Source of the DNA: HIMB11 sp965657135
GTDB lineage: Bacteria; Pseudomonadota; Alphaproteobacteria; Rhodobacterales; Rhodobacteraceae
DNA length: 64,000 bases
NCBI GenBank assembly: GCA_965657135.1
Contig: CBFHNF010000012.1
Span: forward strand, 20,709-84,708
Direction of reading: 5' to 3'
Part shown: piece after piece, positions 16,296-25,223 of the stretch
How the letters are laid out: each line of letters opens with the position of its first letter
How positions within the stretch are numbered: the stretch's first letter is position 1
Notes under the pieces: generated by a model
What the model was told of the DNA's origin: nothing
Database searches by the model: none
The model's input: the letters and a program-made list of their open reading frames with translations, nothing else
Made by a program: the position numbers and the translations under genes

Positions 16296-17683
16296 CATTA
16301 TGGAGCGCACAAGAAGCCGCGCGCGCAACGGGTGGACGAGCGATCGGTGATTGGACCGTAACAGGCGTATCGATTGATACACGTTCGTTATTAGCAGGTG
16401 ATTTATTTGTTGCACTCTCTGCTGCGCGCGATGGTCATGATTTTGTTTCAACTGCCTTGGCCAATGGTGCTGGCGCCGCGCTGGTGTCGCGCAGGCCGCA
16501 TGATGTTGATGAAACGGCGCCTCTTTTGCTTGTGGATGATGTGCAAGTGGCGCTTGAGGATTTGGCGCGCGCAGCGCGGACCCGAACCCAAGCGCGCGTC
16601 ATTGCTGTCACGGGATCTGTCGGCAAAACATCTACTAAGGAAATGTTGCGTGAAATGTTGACTGTTTGCGGCAAAACGCATGCCTCTGTCGCTAGCTACA
16701 ACAATCATTGGGGGGTTCCGTTGACACTGGCGCGTATGCCGCGCGACACTGCCTTTGCGGTCATTGAAATTGGGATGAATCATCCAGGTGAAATCGCACC
16801 CTTGTCAAAAATGGCAGCGCCCGACGTTGCAATGGTGACTACAGTTGCTGAGGTGCATTTAGAGGCATTTGACGATATTTCAGGCATCGCCATCGAAAAG
16901 GCATCCATCATTGATGGCTTCGTCGCAGACGGTGTCGCAGTGATCAATGCGGATACGCCCTGCACTGGGTTGCTTAAGGCCTACACGCAAAATGTAAACA
17001 CTCGGTGGTTCGGTGAACATACGGAACAGGCCTCTATCGGCGACGTTCAAATCAGTCAGGGTATGATGCAGGCGGAATTATGGGTGGATGGTGCCAAATA
17101 CGGTGTCAGCATTCATTCAGCTGGGCGACATTTTGTACAAAATGCCTTGGGTGCGCTACTTGCTGTTGGTTATTTAGGGGTGGATCGCGCAGTCGCTGCG
17201 CGCGGACTCGCGAATTGGAGCCCAGTTGGTGGACGTGGCGCGCGCCAGAGGTTGGATATCGGGAATGGAACGTTGGACCTGATCGATGATGCCTATAACG
17301 CAAACCCAACCTCTCTTCGGGCGGCGATGCAGGTTTTGGCAGAGGCGGACGCCCGCCGAAAAATCGCCTTTTTGGGTGACATGCAGGAGTTGGGCGAAAA
17401 AGAACACGCGTTTCATCGCGATGTCGCGCTTTGGCCCTGCACGGTTGCAATCGATGTTATCCACACGGTGGGCCCACTGATGAAATCACTGCACGACGCA
17501 TTGCCAGATGGAAAACGGGGACTGCATTTTGATGAAACTGTGTCGATGGCGGCTCAGGCCCCCAACCTGGTGCAGGCAGGAGATGCGGTTCTATTAAAGG
17601 CGTCGCTTAGCATGAACATGCGCAAAGTTGTTGACGCGCTCAAAGATTTAAGCCATCCGCCTAAGGACAACAAGGGACTTTAA
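16292..17683 (+). CDS. murF: UDP-MurNAc-tripeptide:D-Ala-D-Ala ligase
   Basis: 463 residues, completing the UDP-MurNAc-pentapeptide in the cytoplasm. It shows the Mur ligase order: an N-terminal UDP-binding domain (GVSIDTRSLLAGDLFVAL), P-loop TGSVGKTSTKEM near residue 107, NNHWGVPLTL, EIGMNHPGEI and the C-terminal DDAYNANPTSLRAA. It lies between murE and mraY with a 4-nt overlap upstream and 2 nt downstream. Confidence 0.96.
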   Translation: MTLWSAQEAARATGGRAIGDWTVTGVSIDTRSLLAGDLFVALSAARDGHDFVSTALANGAGAALVSRRPHDVDETAPLLLVDDVQVALEDLARAARTRTQARVIAVTGSVGKTSTKEMLREMLTVCGKTHASVASYNNHWGVPLTLARMPRDTAFAVIEIGMNHPGEIAPLSKMAAPDVAMVTTVAEVHLEAFDDISGIAIEKASIIDGFVADGVAVINADTPCTGLLKAYTQNVNTRWFGEHTEQASIGDVQISQGMMQAELWVDGAKYGVSIHSAGRHFVQNALGALLAVGYLGVDRAVAARGLANWSPVGGRGARQRLDIGNGTLDLIDDAYNANPTSLRAAMQVLAEADARRKIAFLGDMQELGEKEHAFHRDVALWPCTVAIDVIHTVGPLMKSLHDALPDGKRGLHFDETVSMAAQAPNLVQAGDAVLLKASLSMNMRKVVDALKDLSHPPKDNKGL

Positions 17684-17685
17684 CA

Positions 17686-18768
17686 ATGCTCTACTTACTT
17701 ACGGCGCTGTCTGATGGCGGTGATTTTTTCAACCTATTCCGCTATATCACATTCCGTGCTGGTGGTGCGTTTTTTACAGCGCTCTTCTTTGGGTTCATTT
17801 TTGGCCGCCCTCTGATAAACGTTTTGCGACGCAAGCAGGGCAAGGGTCAGCCGATCCGCGATGATGGACCCGAGGGCCATTTTCTAAAGGCAGGGACCCC
17901 GACAATGGGGGGTTTATTGATCCTATCCGCATTGATGACATCAACATTTTTGTGGGCGCGATTAGACAATGTTTTTGTTTGGGTGGTTTTGTTGGTCACC
18001 GTATCATTTGGTTTGATTGGATTTGCAGATGACTATGCCAAGGTCAGCAAACAAAACACAGATGGCGTTTCGGGCAAGATGCGTCTGGGACTCGGGTTTG
18101 TTATCGCGGCTCTGGCCGCGCTTGCCTGTGCGTGGGCGCACCCGACAGATTTGCAAAATCAACTGGCTCTACCAGTGTTCAAGGATACATTGTTCAATCT
18201 TGGTTTCCTATATATCCCATTTGCAATGGTCGTGATTGTTGGATCAGCAAATGCAGTGAATTTGACCGATGGTTTGGATGGATTGGCCATTATGCCATCG
18301 ATGATCGCAGCGGGCGCATTGGGCGTTATCGCTTATGCCGTTGGACGCGTGGATTTTACCGAATATTTGGACGTTCACTATGTGCCTGGCACGGGTGAAA
18401 TCCTAATCTTCTGTTCAGCACTCATTGGCGGCGGTCTTGGTTTTTTGTGGTATAATGCGCCCCCTGCCGCCGTGTTTATGGGGGATACTGGTTCGCTTGC
18501 TCTTGGTGGGGCATTGGGCGCAATCGCCGTTGCCACCAAACACGAAATCGTTTGGGCCATCATTGGTGGGTTGTTCGTGGTTGAGGCACTGTCTGTGATC
18601 ATCCAAGTTTTGTATTTCAAGCGTACGGGAAAGCGTGTGTTTCTAATGGCGCCGATCCATCACCATTTTGAAAAAAAGGGATGGGCTGAACCCCAAATTG
18701 TGATCCGTTTTTGGATCATTGCCCTTATTCTGGCAATGATCGGAATGGCGACGTTGAAGGTCAGATAA
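17686..18768 (+). CDS. mraY: Phospho-MurNAc-pentapeptide translocase (lipid I synthase)
   Basis: 360 residues, a multispanning inner-membrane enzyme that joins phospho-MurNAc-pentapeptide to undecaprenyl phosphate. Conserved cytoplasmic loops are present: GTPTMGGLLI near 66, FADDYAK (the Mg-binding DD pair), NAVNLTDGLDGLA and, near the end, MAPIHHHFEKKGW, which holds the catalytic or substrate-binding HHH. Length is typical. It is followed after 10 nt by murD with a good ribosome binding site. Confidence 0.96.
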   Translation: MLYLLTALSDGGDFFNLFRYITFRAGGAFFTALFFGFIFGRPLINVLRRKQGKGQPIRDDGPEGHFLKAGTPTMGGLLILSALMTSTFLWARLDNVFVWVVLLVTVSFGLIGFADDYAKVSKQNTDGVSGKMRLGLGFVIAALAALACAWAHPTDLQNQLALPVFKDTLFNLGFLYIPFAMVVIVGSANAVNLTDGLDGLAIMPSMIAAGALGVIAYAVGRVDFTEYLDVHYVPGTGEILIFCSALIGGGLGFLWYNAPPAAVFMGDTGSLALGGALGAIAVATKHEIVWAIIGGLFVVEALSVIIQVLYFKRTGKRVFLMAPIHHHFEKKGWAEPQIVIRFWIIALILAMIGMATLKVR

Positions 18769-18778
18769 GGAGCCTAAC

Positions 18779-20176
18779 GTGATCGAAATTGGGGGAGTAA
18801 CTGATCAACGATACGCGGTCCTTGGACTTGGGCGTTCTGGGCTTGCTGTTGCGCGGGCGTTGTCGGCGGGCGGCGTGGACGTTGTTGTTTGGGACGACGA
18901 CGAACAGGCGCGCATACGGGCTGCTGTTGATGGCCTCGACGTGCATGATTTGAACCGCGTCGACTGGGCCACGATTGATTGCCTGATCATATCACCTGGC
19001 ATCCCGCATCTGTATCCAAAACCACATCCAATCATCGCCGCAGCCCTACAAGCGGGGGTTGTTTTGGACAATGATGTTGGATTATTTTTTCAATTCTTTG
19101 CCCAGTCAGGTTGGGCAGAGTTTGATCAGGAACCCAAAATCGTAGCGGTTACCGGATCAAACGGAAAATCCACAACCTCTGCCTTGATCCACCATGTTTT
19201 AAAGGCGTCGGGGCGCCCAACGCAGCTGGCTGGAAACATTGGTCTTGGTGTCTTTGATCTCGACCCCGCGCATGACGGCGAAGTCATTGTTTTGGAACTC
19301 TCCAGCTACCAAACCGAGCTTGCTCGTTCGCTGACGCCGGACGTGGGGGTTTGGACGAATATTTCTGCGGATCACTTGGATCGGCATGGGGGGATGGGGG
19401 GATATGTGGCGGCCAAACGGCGCCTGTTTATTGAGGGGGGACCGGATCGCGCCATCATAGGAGTGGATGAGATTGAGGGACAGTTTTTGGCCAATCAACT
19501 CTCCCAAGCGCGGGTGGATGATCGGGTCATTCGCATCAGTGCCCACCAAAAACTTGACGGGCCCGTATGGTATGTTTTTGCACGCAAAGGGTTCCTTTCT
19601 GAATACCGCAAATCGCGCCAAGTGGCCTCAATCGATCTGCGCAATATCGCGGGATTGCCCGGTGTGCATAACCACCAAAACGCCTGCGCGGCCTATGGGG
19701 TCTTGCGCACGCTTGGCCTGTCACCCCGTGTGATTGAAGAGGGGTTTAAATCCTTCGCAGGACTTGCACATCGGTCGCAATTTGTGCGTGAAATCAAAGG
19801 TGTACGCTATATCAATGATAGCAAGGCCACAAACATTGATGCCGCTGCCAAAGCATTGCAAGCCTTCAAAAACATCCGCTGGATCTGCGGTGGTCTGATG
19901 AAAGAGGGGGGCGTTGACGCTCTGCACGACATCGCCAAAACCTCGGTGAAAAAGGCCTATGTCATTGGACGAGAGGCCGCAGAATTCGCCCGCCAAATCG
20001 GGATCACGGCCGAGGTTTGTACAACCATGCAGGCGGCGGTTCAGGCGGCGGCACGGGACGCAGAAACGGGGGATACCGTGCTGCTGGCCCCTGCGGCGGC
20101 AAGCTTTGATCAATACGACAATTTCGAAATGCGCGGTCAGGATTTCATCGACCACACACATGCAATCACAGGTTGA
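18779..20176 (+). CDS. murD: UDP-MurNAc-L-alanine:D-glutamate ligase
   Basis: 465 residues from a GTG start fixed by AAGGAG about 6 nt upstream. It has an N-terminal Rossmann-like domain (YAVLGLGRSGLAVARAL), P-loop TGSNGKSTTSALI near residue 123, ELSSYQTELA, SADHLDRH and the C-terminal NDSKATNIDAAAKAL. GC content rises towards the 3' end (the line at 20041 is 45 of 60 G+C). The following gene is not a dcw gene, so the operon may be interrupted here. Confidence 0.95.
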   Translation: MIEIGGVTDQRYAVLGLGRSGLAVARALSAGGVDVVVWDDDEQARIRAAVDGLDVHDLNRVDWATIDCLIISPGIPHLYPKPHPIIAAALQAGVVLDNDVGLFFQFFAQSGWAEFDQEPKIVAVTGSNGKSTTSALIHHVLKASGRPTQLAGNIGLGVFDLDPAHDGEVIVLELSSYQTELARSLTPDVGVWTNISADHLDRHGGMGGYVAAKRRLFIEGGPDRAIIGVDEIEGQFLANQLSQARVDDRVIRISAHQKLDGPVWYVFARKGFLSEYRKSRQVASIDLRNIAGLPGVHNHQNACAAYGVLRTLGLSPRVIEEGFKSFAGLAHRSQFVREIKGVRYINDSKATNIDAAAKALQAFKNIRWICGGLMKEGGVDALHDIAKTSVKKAYVIGREAAEFARQIGITAEVCTTMQAAVQAAARDAETGDTVLLAPAAASFDQYDNFEMRGQDFIDHTHAITG

Positions 20177-20264
20177 TTATACCCTAAATTCCATGTCAGC
20201 ACAGCGTCAGTAACACGTCGGTATCACGTCGGTGCGCAGCGCGCATGTAATTTAGGAATTGTCA

Positions 20265-21419
20265 GTGGATGCATTTAAAGATTTATGGGCAAATTTTTCG
20301 ACTTGTTTGATTGACTACCAAAACCACCTTGTCGCTGGGGCGGCGTTGATGGCAATCGTTGGTAGAGTGTCTATGGAAGTCAAATCGTTGTGCAATTGGG
20401 TTCGACCATCTGAAGAAAAAGACGCGCCACCAACCAATAATTCTGAAATCAACATTAATAATAACGGCGACGGGAATGCGGCAGGGCGCGATATCAAAGT
20501 GACGTATTATCATTCCAACCCCAGTAACCTAGACAGATATATTCAAAGTATCGAACGCCAACTGTCTGGTTTTCAAGATCGTTTGGAACGGGCAAATGCG
20601 GACAAGGGCGCGTTGTCATCTGAAAATCGAATCCTGTTGGATCAAATTAATGATTTGAAATCAAAATTGGCAAATGCCGCGACTGAATTAGAACAGGCGA
20701 AAAAACGGGTTGCGGATACGGAACAACGTTTGGCCGCCAACTCAAACACGATTGATCCAGAACAACTGGAACAGGCGCGGCGCATGTTGCGGGACTTTGA
20801 TTTTGACGGTGCCGAAAAAATCTTTCGGGGGATTGTAGGGGCGAGTGAGCAGGCCATTCGACAATCGGCCTCTGCCGAATTTGGGTTGGGCCAAATCGCA
20901 GAAGAGCGTGTCAATTGGAACGCCGCCTATCAGCATTACAAACGCGCCTATGATTTTGATAATGATAATCCACAATATGCACAGGCATACGCGATAATTG
21001 CAACGCGTATGGGCCGATATCCAGAGGCCGTGCAGATATTTGAAACCGCGTTGCAACAGGTGAAGGATTCAGGGAAAAAGGGGACAGAGGACCATGCCAA
21101 GGCACTCAACAACCTCGCAATCCCTTACTTTGCCCAAAAGAATTTTGCGCTGGCCGAACCGATGTATGAAAGGGCGCTGTCAATTTTCCGCGGTGTGTTG
21201 GGAAATGATCACCCCGATACGGCGATGAGCCTGAACAACCTCGCCAACCTATACAGTGATCAAGTGCGGTATGCCGAGGCAAAACCGCTGTTGAAAGACG
21301 CGGCTGAGATTTTGGAACTGACGTTGAGGTTGGCGCATCCGAATACCAAGAGAGTGCGCGAGAATTATGAGAAGTTGTTGGCGAAGATGAAGGAGCAGGG
21401 GGCAGCTGGAGCCAAATAG
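20265..21419 (+). CDS. TPR-repeat protein with N-terminal membrane-like segment and GDGN/AGRDI motif
   Basis: 384 residues from a GTG placed 7 nt after AGGA; the TTG two codons earlier sits too close to it. Visible in order: a moderately hydrophobic segment (about 22-40), an Asn-rich motif ININNNGDGNAAGRDI near 70 of the kind seen before effector or signalling domains in many bacteria, a coiled coil of about 70 residues, then tetratricopeptide repeats including the kinesin-light-chain type (HPDTAMSLNNLANLYS). It lacks an enzyme domain. A scaffold or partner-binding role is inferred. It breaks the usual murD-ftsW order and is followed by a gene on the opposite strand, suggesting insertion. Confidence 0.75.
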   Translation: MDAFKDLWANFSTCLIDYQNHLVAGAALMAIVGRVSMEVKSLCNWVRPSEEKDAPPTNNSEININNNGDGNAAGRDIKVTYYHSNPSNLDRYIQSIERQLSGFQDRLERANADKGALSSENRILLDQINDLKSKLANAATELEQAKKRVADTEQRLAANSNTIDPEQLEQARRMLRDFDFDGAEKIFRGIVGASEQAIRQSASAEFGLGQIAEERVNWNAAYQHYKRAYDFDNDNPQYAQAYAIIATRMGRYPEAVQIFETALQQVKDSGKKGTEDHAKALNNLAIPYFAQKNFALAEPMYERALSIFRGVLGNDHPDTAMSLNNLANLYSDQVRYAEAKPLLKDAAEILELTLRLAHPNTKRVRENYEKLLAKMKEQGAAGAK

Positions 21420-21648
21420 GTTCAAGCGATGTCGAATTGTTTGTTTAGCGTTTGGTTTTATTTATCCAGATCATGCGCGGTTGCAGCTTAGCGGTGACGT
21501 CTGCATCAGCGATTGGATTTGATCGCCTTATTGACGGGCTGGCACAGAACGCCAAGCTGTCCGAGGTGGCGACGAAGGCGCCGCCTGTGTGGCGGGCCGC
21601 GCCTTGCCAATTGAACGATTGGCAGGACGCAAAATTTCACGCGGGTTT

Positions 21649-22827
21649 TCATAAGCCTGCGGTAATATCGCGGGCGGCGGCGACACCACTGCTCCAGGCC
21701 CATTGGAAGTTATAGCCGCCCAGCCAGCCTGTGACATCCATCGCCTCACCCACGAAATAAAGCCCATGCTCCCGTTTGGACATCATGGATTTTGACGACA
21801 CCTCTGTGGTGGCGATGCCGCCCAAAGTGACCTCGGCCGTGCGATACCCCTCGGACCCGCTGGGGCGCAGGGTCCAGTTTTGCAGGGTGTCAAACAACGA
21901 TTGCAGTCGCGCATCGGACCAATCGGCCAGATTGCCCGATAAATCCAGATCAGCCGCCAGATGGTCCACCAGACGCGCGGGCAGGTGGGTGGCCAGTTCG
22001 GTTTTAAAATTGCGCCGACCGCTGATTTGGCGTTGATCGCGCAGGGCCGTCATGGTGGTGCCATTGGGCGTTAGGTTTAGGGTGATGTCCTGTCCTTCGT
22101 TCCAATAGCTGCTGATTTGCAAGATGGCCGGACCCGACAGGCCGCGGTGGGTGAACAACATCGCCTCATCAAATACACCATCGCCTGCGCGCGCCTGAAC
22201 GGGCAGGGACACGCCCGAGATTTCGGAAAACCGTCCGTCAGAAAAGGTAAAGGGCACCAGCGCAGGGCGCGTTTGCGTGACCCGCATCCCAAATTGCGTC
22301 GCTAGGTCATAGGCAAAGCCCGTGGCCCCCATTTTCGGAATGGATTTGCCACCCGTCGCAATGACCAGATTTTTGCATGTCAGGGTGTCGATGCGATCCC
22401 CCCTGATGGCGTCCAAGGTGAAGATGCCGTTTTCATGGCGCACATTGGTGACAGAGGTTTTCAACCAAAGCTCTGCCCCCGCTGCCTGCATCAAATCGTG
22501 CAGCATGGCGATGATATCCTTGGCCGAGGTGTCGCAAAACAACTGGCCCAGCGTTTTTTCATGATAGGGGATGTCGTAACGCTGCACCAAATCGATGAAA
22601 TCCCATTGGGTATAGCGCGCCAATGCGGATTTCGCGAAATGGGTGTTTTCGGATAAGAATTTTTCAGCGTTTGTGTAGATATTGGTGAAATTACACCGCC
22701 CCCCACCCGAGATGCGGATTTTTTCGCCCGCCGCCTTGGCATGATCGATAACCAGTGCATCCCGTGTATGAGCAGCACACATCATACCCGCGGCACCCGC
22801 GCCAATTATAATGGTTTCAAATCGCAT
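21649..22827 (-). CDS. NAD(P)/FAD-dependent oxidoreductase, HI0933/BaiN (YhiN) family
   Basis: 392 residues from MRFETIIIGAGAAGMMCA, with GAGGGG before the ATG; a longer in-frame start adds 27 unlikely residues. The N-terminal FAD dinucleotide fold (GAGAAG), the family hallmark ISGGGRCNFTN near residue 43, ATGGKSIPKMGATG, and the C-terminal GLYFVGEAMDVTGWLGGYNFQWAWSSG identify the family. The physiological substrate is unknown for most members. It lies on the opposite strand inside the dcw cluster, convergent with the TPR gene and divergent from ftsW. Confidence 0.9.
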   Translation of the reverse strand: MRFETIIIGAGAAGMMCAAHTRDALVIDHAKAAGEKIRISGGGRCNFTNIYTNAEKFLSENTHFAKSALARYTQWDFIDLVQRYDIPYHEKTLGQLFCDTSAKDIIAMLHDLMQAAGAELWLKTSVTNVRHENGIFTLDAIRGDRIDTLTCKNLVIATGGKSIPKMGATGFAYDLATQFGMRVTQTRPALVPFTFSDGRFSEISGVSLPVQARAGDGVFDEAMLFTHRGLSGPAILQISSYWNEGQDITLNLTPNGTTMTALRDQRQISGRRNFKTELATHLPARLVDHLAADLDLSGNLADWSDARLQSLFDTLQNWTLRPSGSEGYRTAEVTLGGIATTEVSSKSMMSKREHGLYFVGEAMDVTGWLGGYNFQWAWSSGVAAARDITAGL

Positions 22828-22962
22828 GTCCCCTCGTGGCGGTTTTCGACACATTTGGCAAGAGCGGGTGCATTTTAACTGGTCACAGCCATCGAAATTC
22901 GTTATCACTATGACAAAGATCCCGAGAACGGGACATGTTCGAGGCAGTAAAAGGCGAAACCC

Positions 22963-24126
22963 ATGACTGAGATGGTCTATGGATCACTCCCCGTATCCAA
23001 AGGGGAACCCATTCTTCCCAAATGGTGGCGGACGGTGGATAAGTGGACGTTAATGTCCGTTATGTTGTTGTTTTCTATCGGTATTTTGCTGGGGTTGGCG
23101 GCTTCGCCCCCGTTGGCAGAGAAAAATGGATTTGCCCCATTTCACTATGTGCAAAAACAATCCGTGTTTGGGGGAATGGCCCTCATTGCAATGTTTGTAA
23201 CCTCAATGATGTCCCCGACGCTTGTGCGCCGTTTGGCTGTTTTGGGGTTTGGTGTTGCTTTTGCTGCAGTGGCCTTGTTGCCATTTTTTGGCACGGATTT
23301 TGGGAAAGGGGCCGTTCGTTGGTACGCGTTGGGCTTTGCCGCGTTGCAACCATCCGAGTTCTTGAAGCCAGGGTTTATTGTTGTAAGTGCATGGATGCTT
23401 GCTGCGGCACAAGAAATCAACGGCCCGCCGGGGCGGATCTGGTCATTCGTGTTGGCGATGTCCATTGCAATGATGCTGGCGTTTCAGCCTGATTTTGGGC
23501 AGGCCTGTTTGGTATTATTTGCATGGGGTGTCATGTATTTTGTCGCAGGCGCGCCCATTTTGCTGTTAATGGGCATGGCGGGATTGGTCGTTTTCGCAGG
23601 CACGCTTGCTTATCAAAATTCACAACACTTTGCCCGCCGAATTGATGGGTTTCTATCCCCTGACGTGGATCCGCGGACACAATTGGGCTATGCCACTAAT
23701 GCCATACAAGAGGGTGGCTTCTTCGGCGTTGGCGTTGGCGAGGGTCAAGTGAAATGGTCGCTTCCAGATGCGCATACTGATTTTATCATTGCAGTGGCGG
23801 CCGAGGAATATGGCTTCGTTCTTGTGGTGATCATAATCGCAATTTACGCCAGCATTGTCTTGGTGTCTCTATCGCGTTTGATGCGCGAGCGGGATACATT
23901 TATTCGCCTTGCAGGGACAGGCTTGGTGTGTTCGTTTGGCGTACAGGCGGTGATCAATATGGGTGTGGCCGTGCGACTATTGCCAGCCAAGGGTATGACC
24001 CTTCCATTCATCAGCTATGGCGGTTCTTCGCTTATTGCGGGGGGCATTGCGTTGGGAATGTTGCTTGCATTCACGCGCGCACGCCCTCAAAAGAACGTCG
24101 CAGATGTAATAAATGGGTACCGGTAA
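22963..24126 (+). CDS. ftsW: Septal peptidoglycan glycosyltransferase FtsW (SEDS family)
   Basis: 387 residues with about ten transmembrane segments. SEDS signatures: GAVRWYALGFAALQPSEFLKP near residue 108, the catalytic-region QPDFGQACL, and the C-terminal LPFISYGGSSLIAGGIALGM. It polymerises lipid II at the septum together with FtsI. Because the upstream gene is on the other strand, ftsW must have its own promoter in the 135 nt between 22828 and 22962. Its stop overlaps the murG start (TAATG). Confidence 0.96.
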   Translation: MTEMVYGSLPVSKGEPILPKWWRTVDKWTLMSVMLLFSIGILLGLAASPPLAEKNGFAPFHYVQKQSVFGGMALIAMFVTSMMSPTLVRRLAVLGFGVAFAAVALLPFFGTDFGKGAVRWYALGFAALQPSEFLKPGFIVVSAWMLAAAQEINGPPGRIWSFVLAMSIAMMLAFQPDFGQACLVLFAWGVMYFVAGAPILLLMGMAGLVVFAGTLAYQNSQHFARRIDGFLSPDVDPRTQLGYATNAIQEGGFFGVGVGEGQVKWSLPDAHTDFIIAVAAEEYGFVLVVIIIAIYASIVLVSLSRLMRERDTFIRLAGTGLVCSFGVQAVINMGVAVRLLPAKGMTLPFISYGGSSLIAGGIALGMLLAFTRARPQKNVADVINGYR

Positions 24127-25223
24127 TGAGCAAGGCGCCATTGGCGATTTTAGCAGCAGGTGGAACAGGGGGGCACATGTTCCCCGCACAAGCGTTAGCC
24201 GAGGCATTGTTGGCCGCGGGATGGCGCGTGAAATTGACAACGGACCCGCGTGGGGCGCGCTATGTCGGCGGATTTCCTGACGCGGTGGATATCCAAGTTT
24301 TAAAGTCAGGGACCTTTGCGCGAGGTGGTATTTTGGCCAAGGCGCTTGTTCCGTTTCAGATTACTGGGGGCACGTTGGGCGCGCTGATCCAGATGATTTT
24401 GGATCGTCCGAAAATTGTGATCGGTTTTGGGGGGTATCCATCAATCCCAGCGTTAAGCGGGGCAACTATTTTGCGTATTCCGCGGATGGTACACGAACAA
24501 AATGGAGTTTTGGGTCGCGTGAACCAACTGTTTGCGCCCGTTGTCCATGCCGTGGCCTGCGGGACTTGGCCAACAAAAATGTCAGGGACAACCACGGGTC
24601 ATCATGTGGGCAATCCCGTCCGCGCAGCCATAGCAGAGCGTGCAGGCGCGGGCTATATTCCTCCTGGTGACTATCCAATGTCGATCCTTGTGTTGGGCGG
24701 ATCGCAGGGTGCGCGTATTCTGTCTGATGTTGTCCCACCCGCAATTGCGGGTCTTCCCATGGATAAGTTAAAGAACATGCGTGTATCCCATCAGGCACGA
24801 CCTGAGGATCAAGACAGGATTGAGGCCTATTACGCAGAACAAAACATTCAGGCAGATGTGCGCCCTTTTTTCGATGACATTCCCACCCGTATGAGCGAGA
24901 CGCAATTGGTCATTTCGCGTGCCGGTGCATCCACGATTGCGGATATTTCTGTCATTGGGCGACCCTCGATGCTTGTGCCATTGGCAATGGCAATTCGGGA
25001 TGAACAAACTGCAAATGCCATGGGCTTGGTCGAGGCCGGCGCGGCCGAATTAATTCCAGAACCCGATTTTCAAGTGGCTGCTTTAACGCAGCGCTTGGAC
25101 GCTATTTTTTCCGATCCTGCACGGGCAACGCAGATGGCCAATGCAGCATTGAAAATATCCATCCCAGATGCCACGGATCGGCTTATGGATCTGATCCAAA
25201 AAGTTTTAAAGAAAGAGACATAG
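24126..25223 (+). CDS. murG: Lipid II synthase (UDP-GlcNAc transferase) MurG
   Basis: 365 residues starting MSKAPLAILAAGGTGGHMFPAQALA; the frame is open further upstream, but that part lies inside ftsW. The G-loop AAGGTGGHMFP binds the lipid substrate and GGSQGARI and RAGASTIAD bind UDP-GlcNAc. It is a peripheral inner-membrane enzyme turning lipid I into lipid II. The ATG overlaps the ftsW stop and murC starts at the next base after its own stop. Confidence 0.96.
   Translation: MSKAPLAILAAGGTGGHMFPAQALAEALLAAGWRVKLTTDPRGARYVGGFPDAVDIQVLKSGTFARGGILAKALVPFQITGGTLGALIQMILDRPKIVIGFGGYPSIPALSGATILRIPRMVHEQNGVLGRVNQLFAPVVHAVACGTWPTKMSGTTTGHHVGNPVRAAIAERAGAGYIPPGDYPMSILVLGGSQGARILSDVVPPAIAGLPMDKLKNMRVSHQARPEDQDRIEAYYAEQNIQADVRPFFDDIPTRMSETQLVISRAGASTIADISVIGRPSMLVPLAMAIRDEQTANAMGLVEAGAAELIPEPDFQVAALTQRLDAIFSDPARATQMANAALKISIPDATDRLMDLIQKVLKKET

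Noticed and set aside
20199..20240. Short direct repeat (ACACGTCGGT / TCACGTCGGT) after murD as a mobile element end
   Set aside because: Two imperfect 10-base copies with no transposase or target duplication; too little to support an element.
21420..21648. A gene between the TPR protein and the flavoprotein gene
   Set aside because: The open frame there overlaps the flavoprotein gene antisense and has no ribosome binding site. Only a 7-bp inverted repeat (TGCCAAT/ATTGGCA) without a T-run is present.
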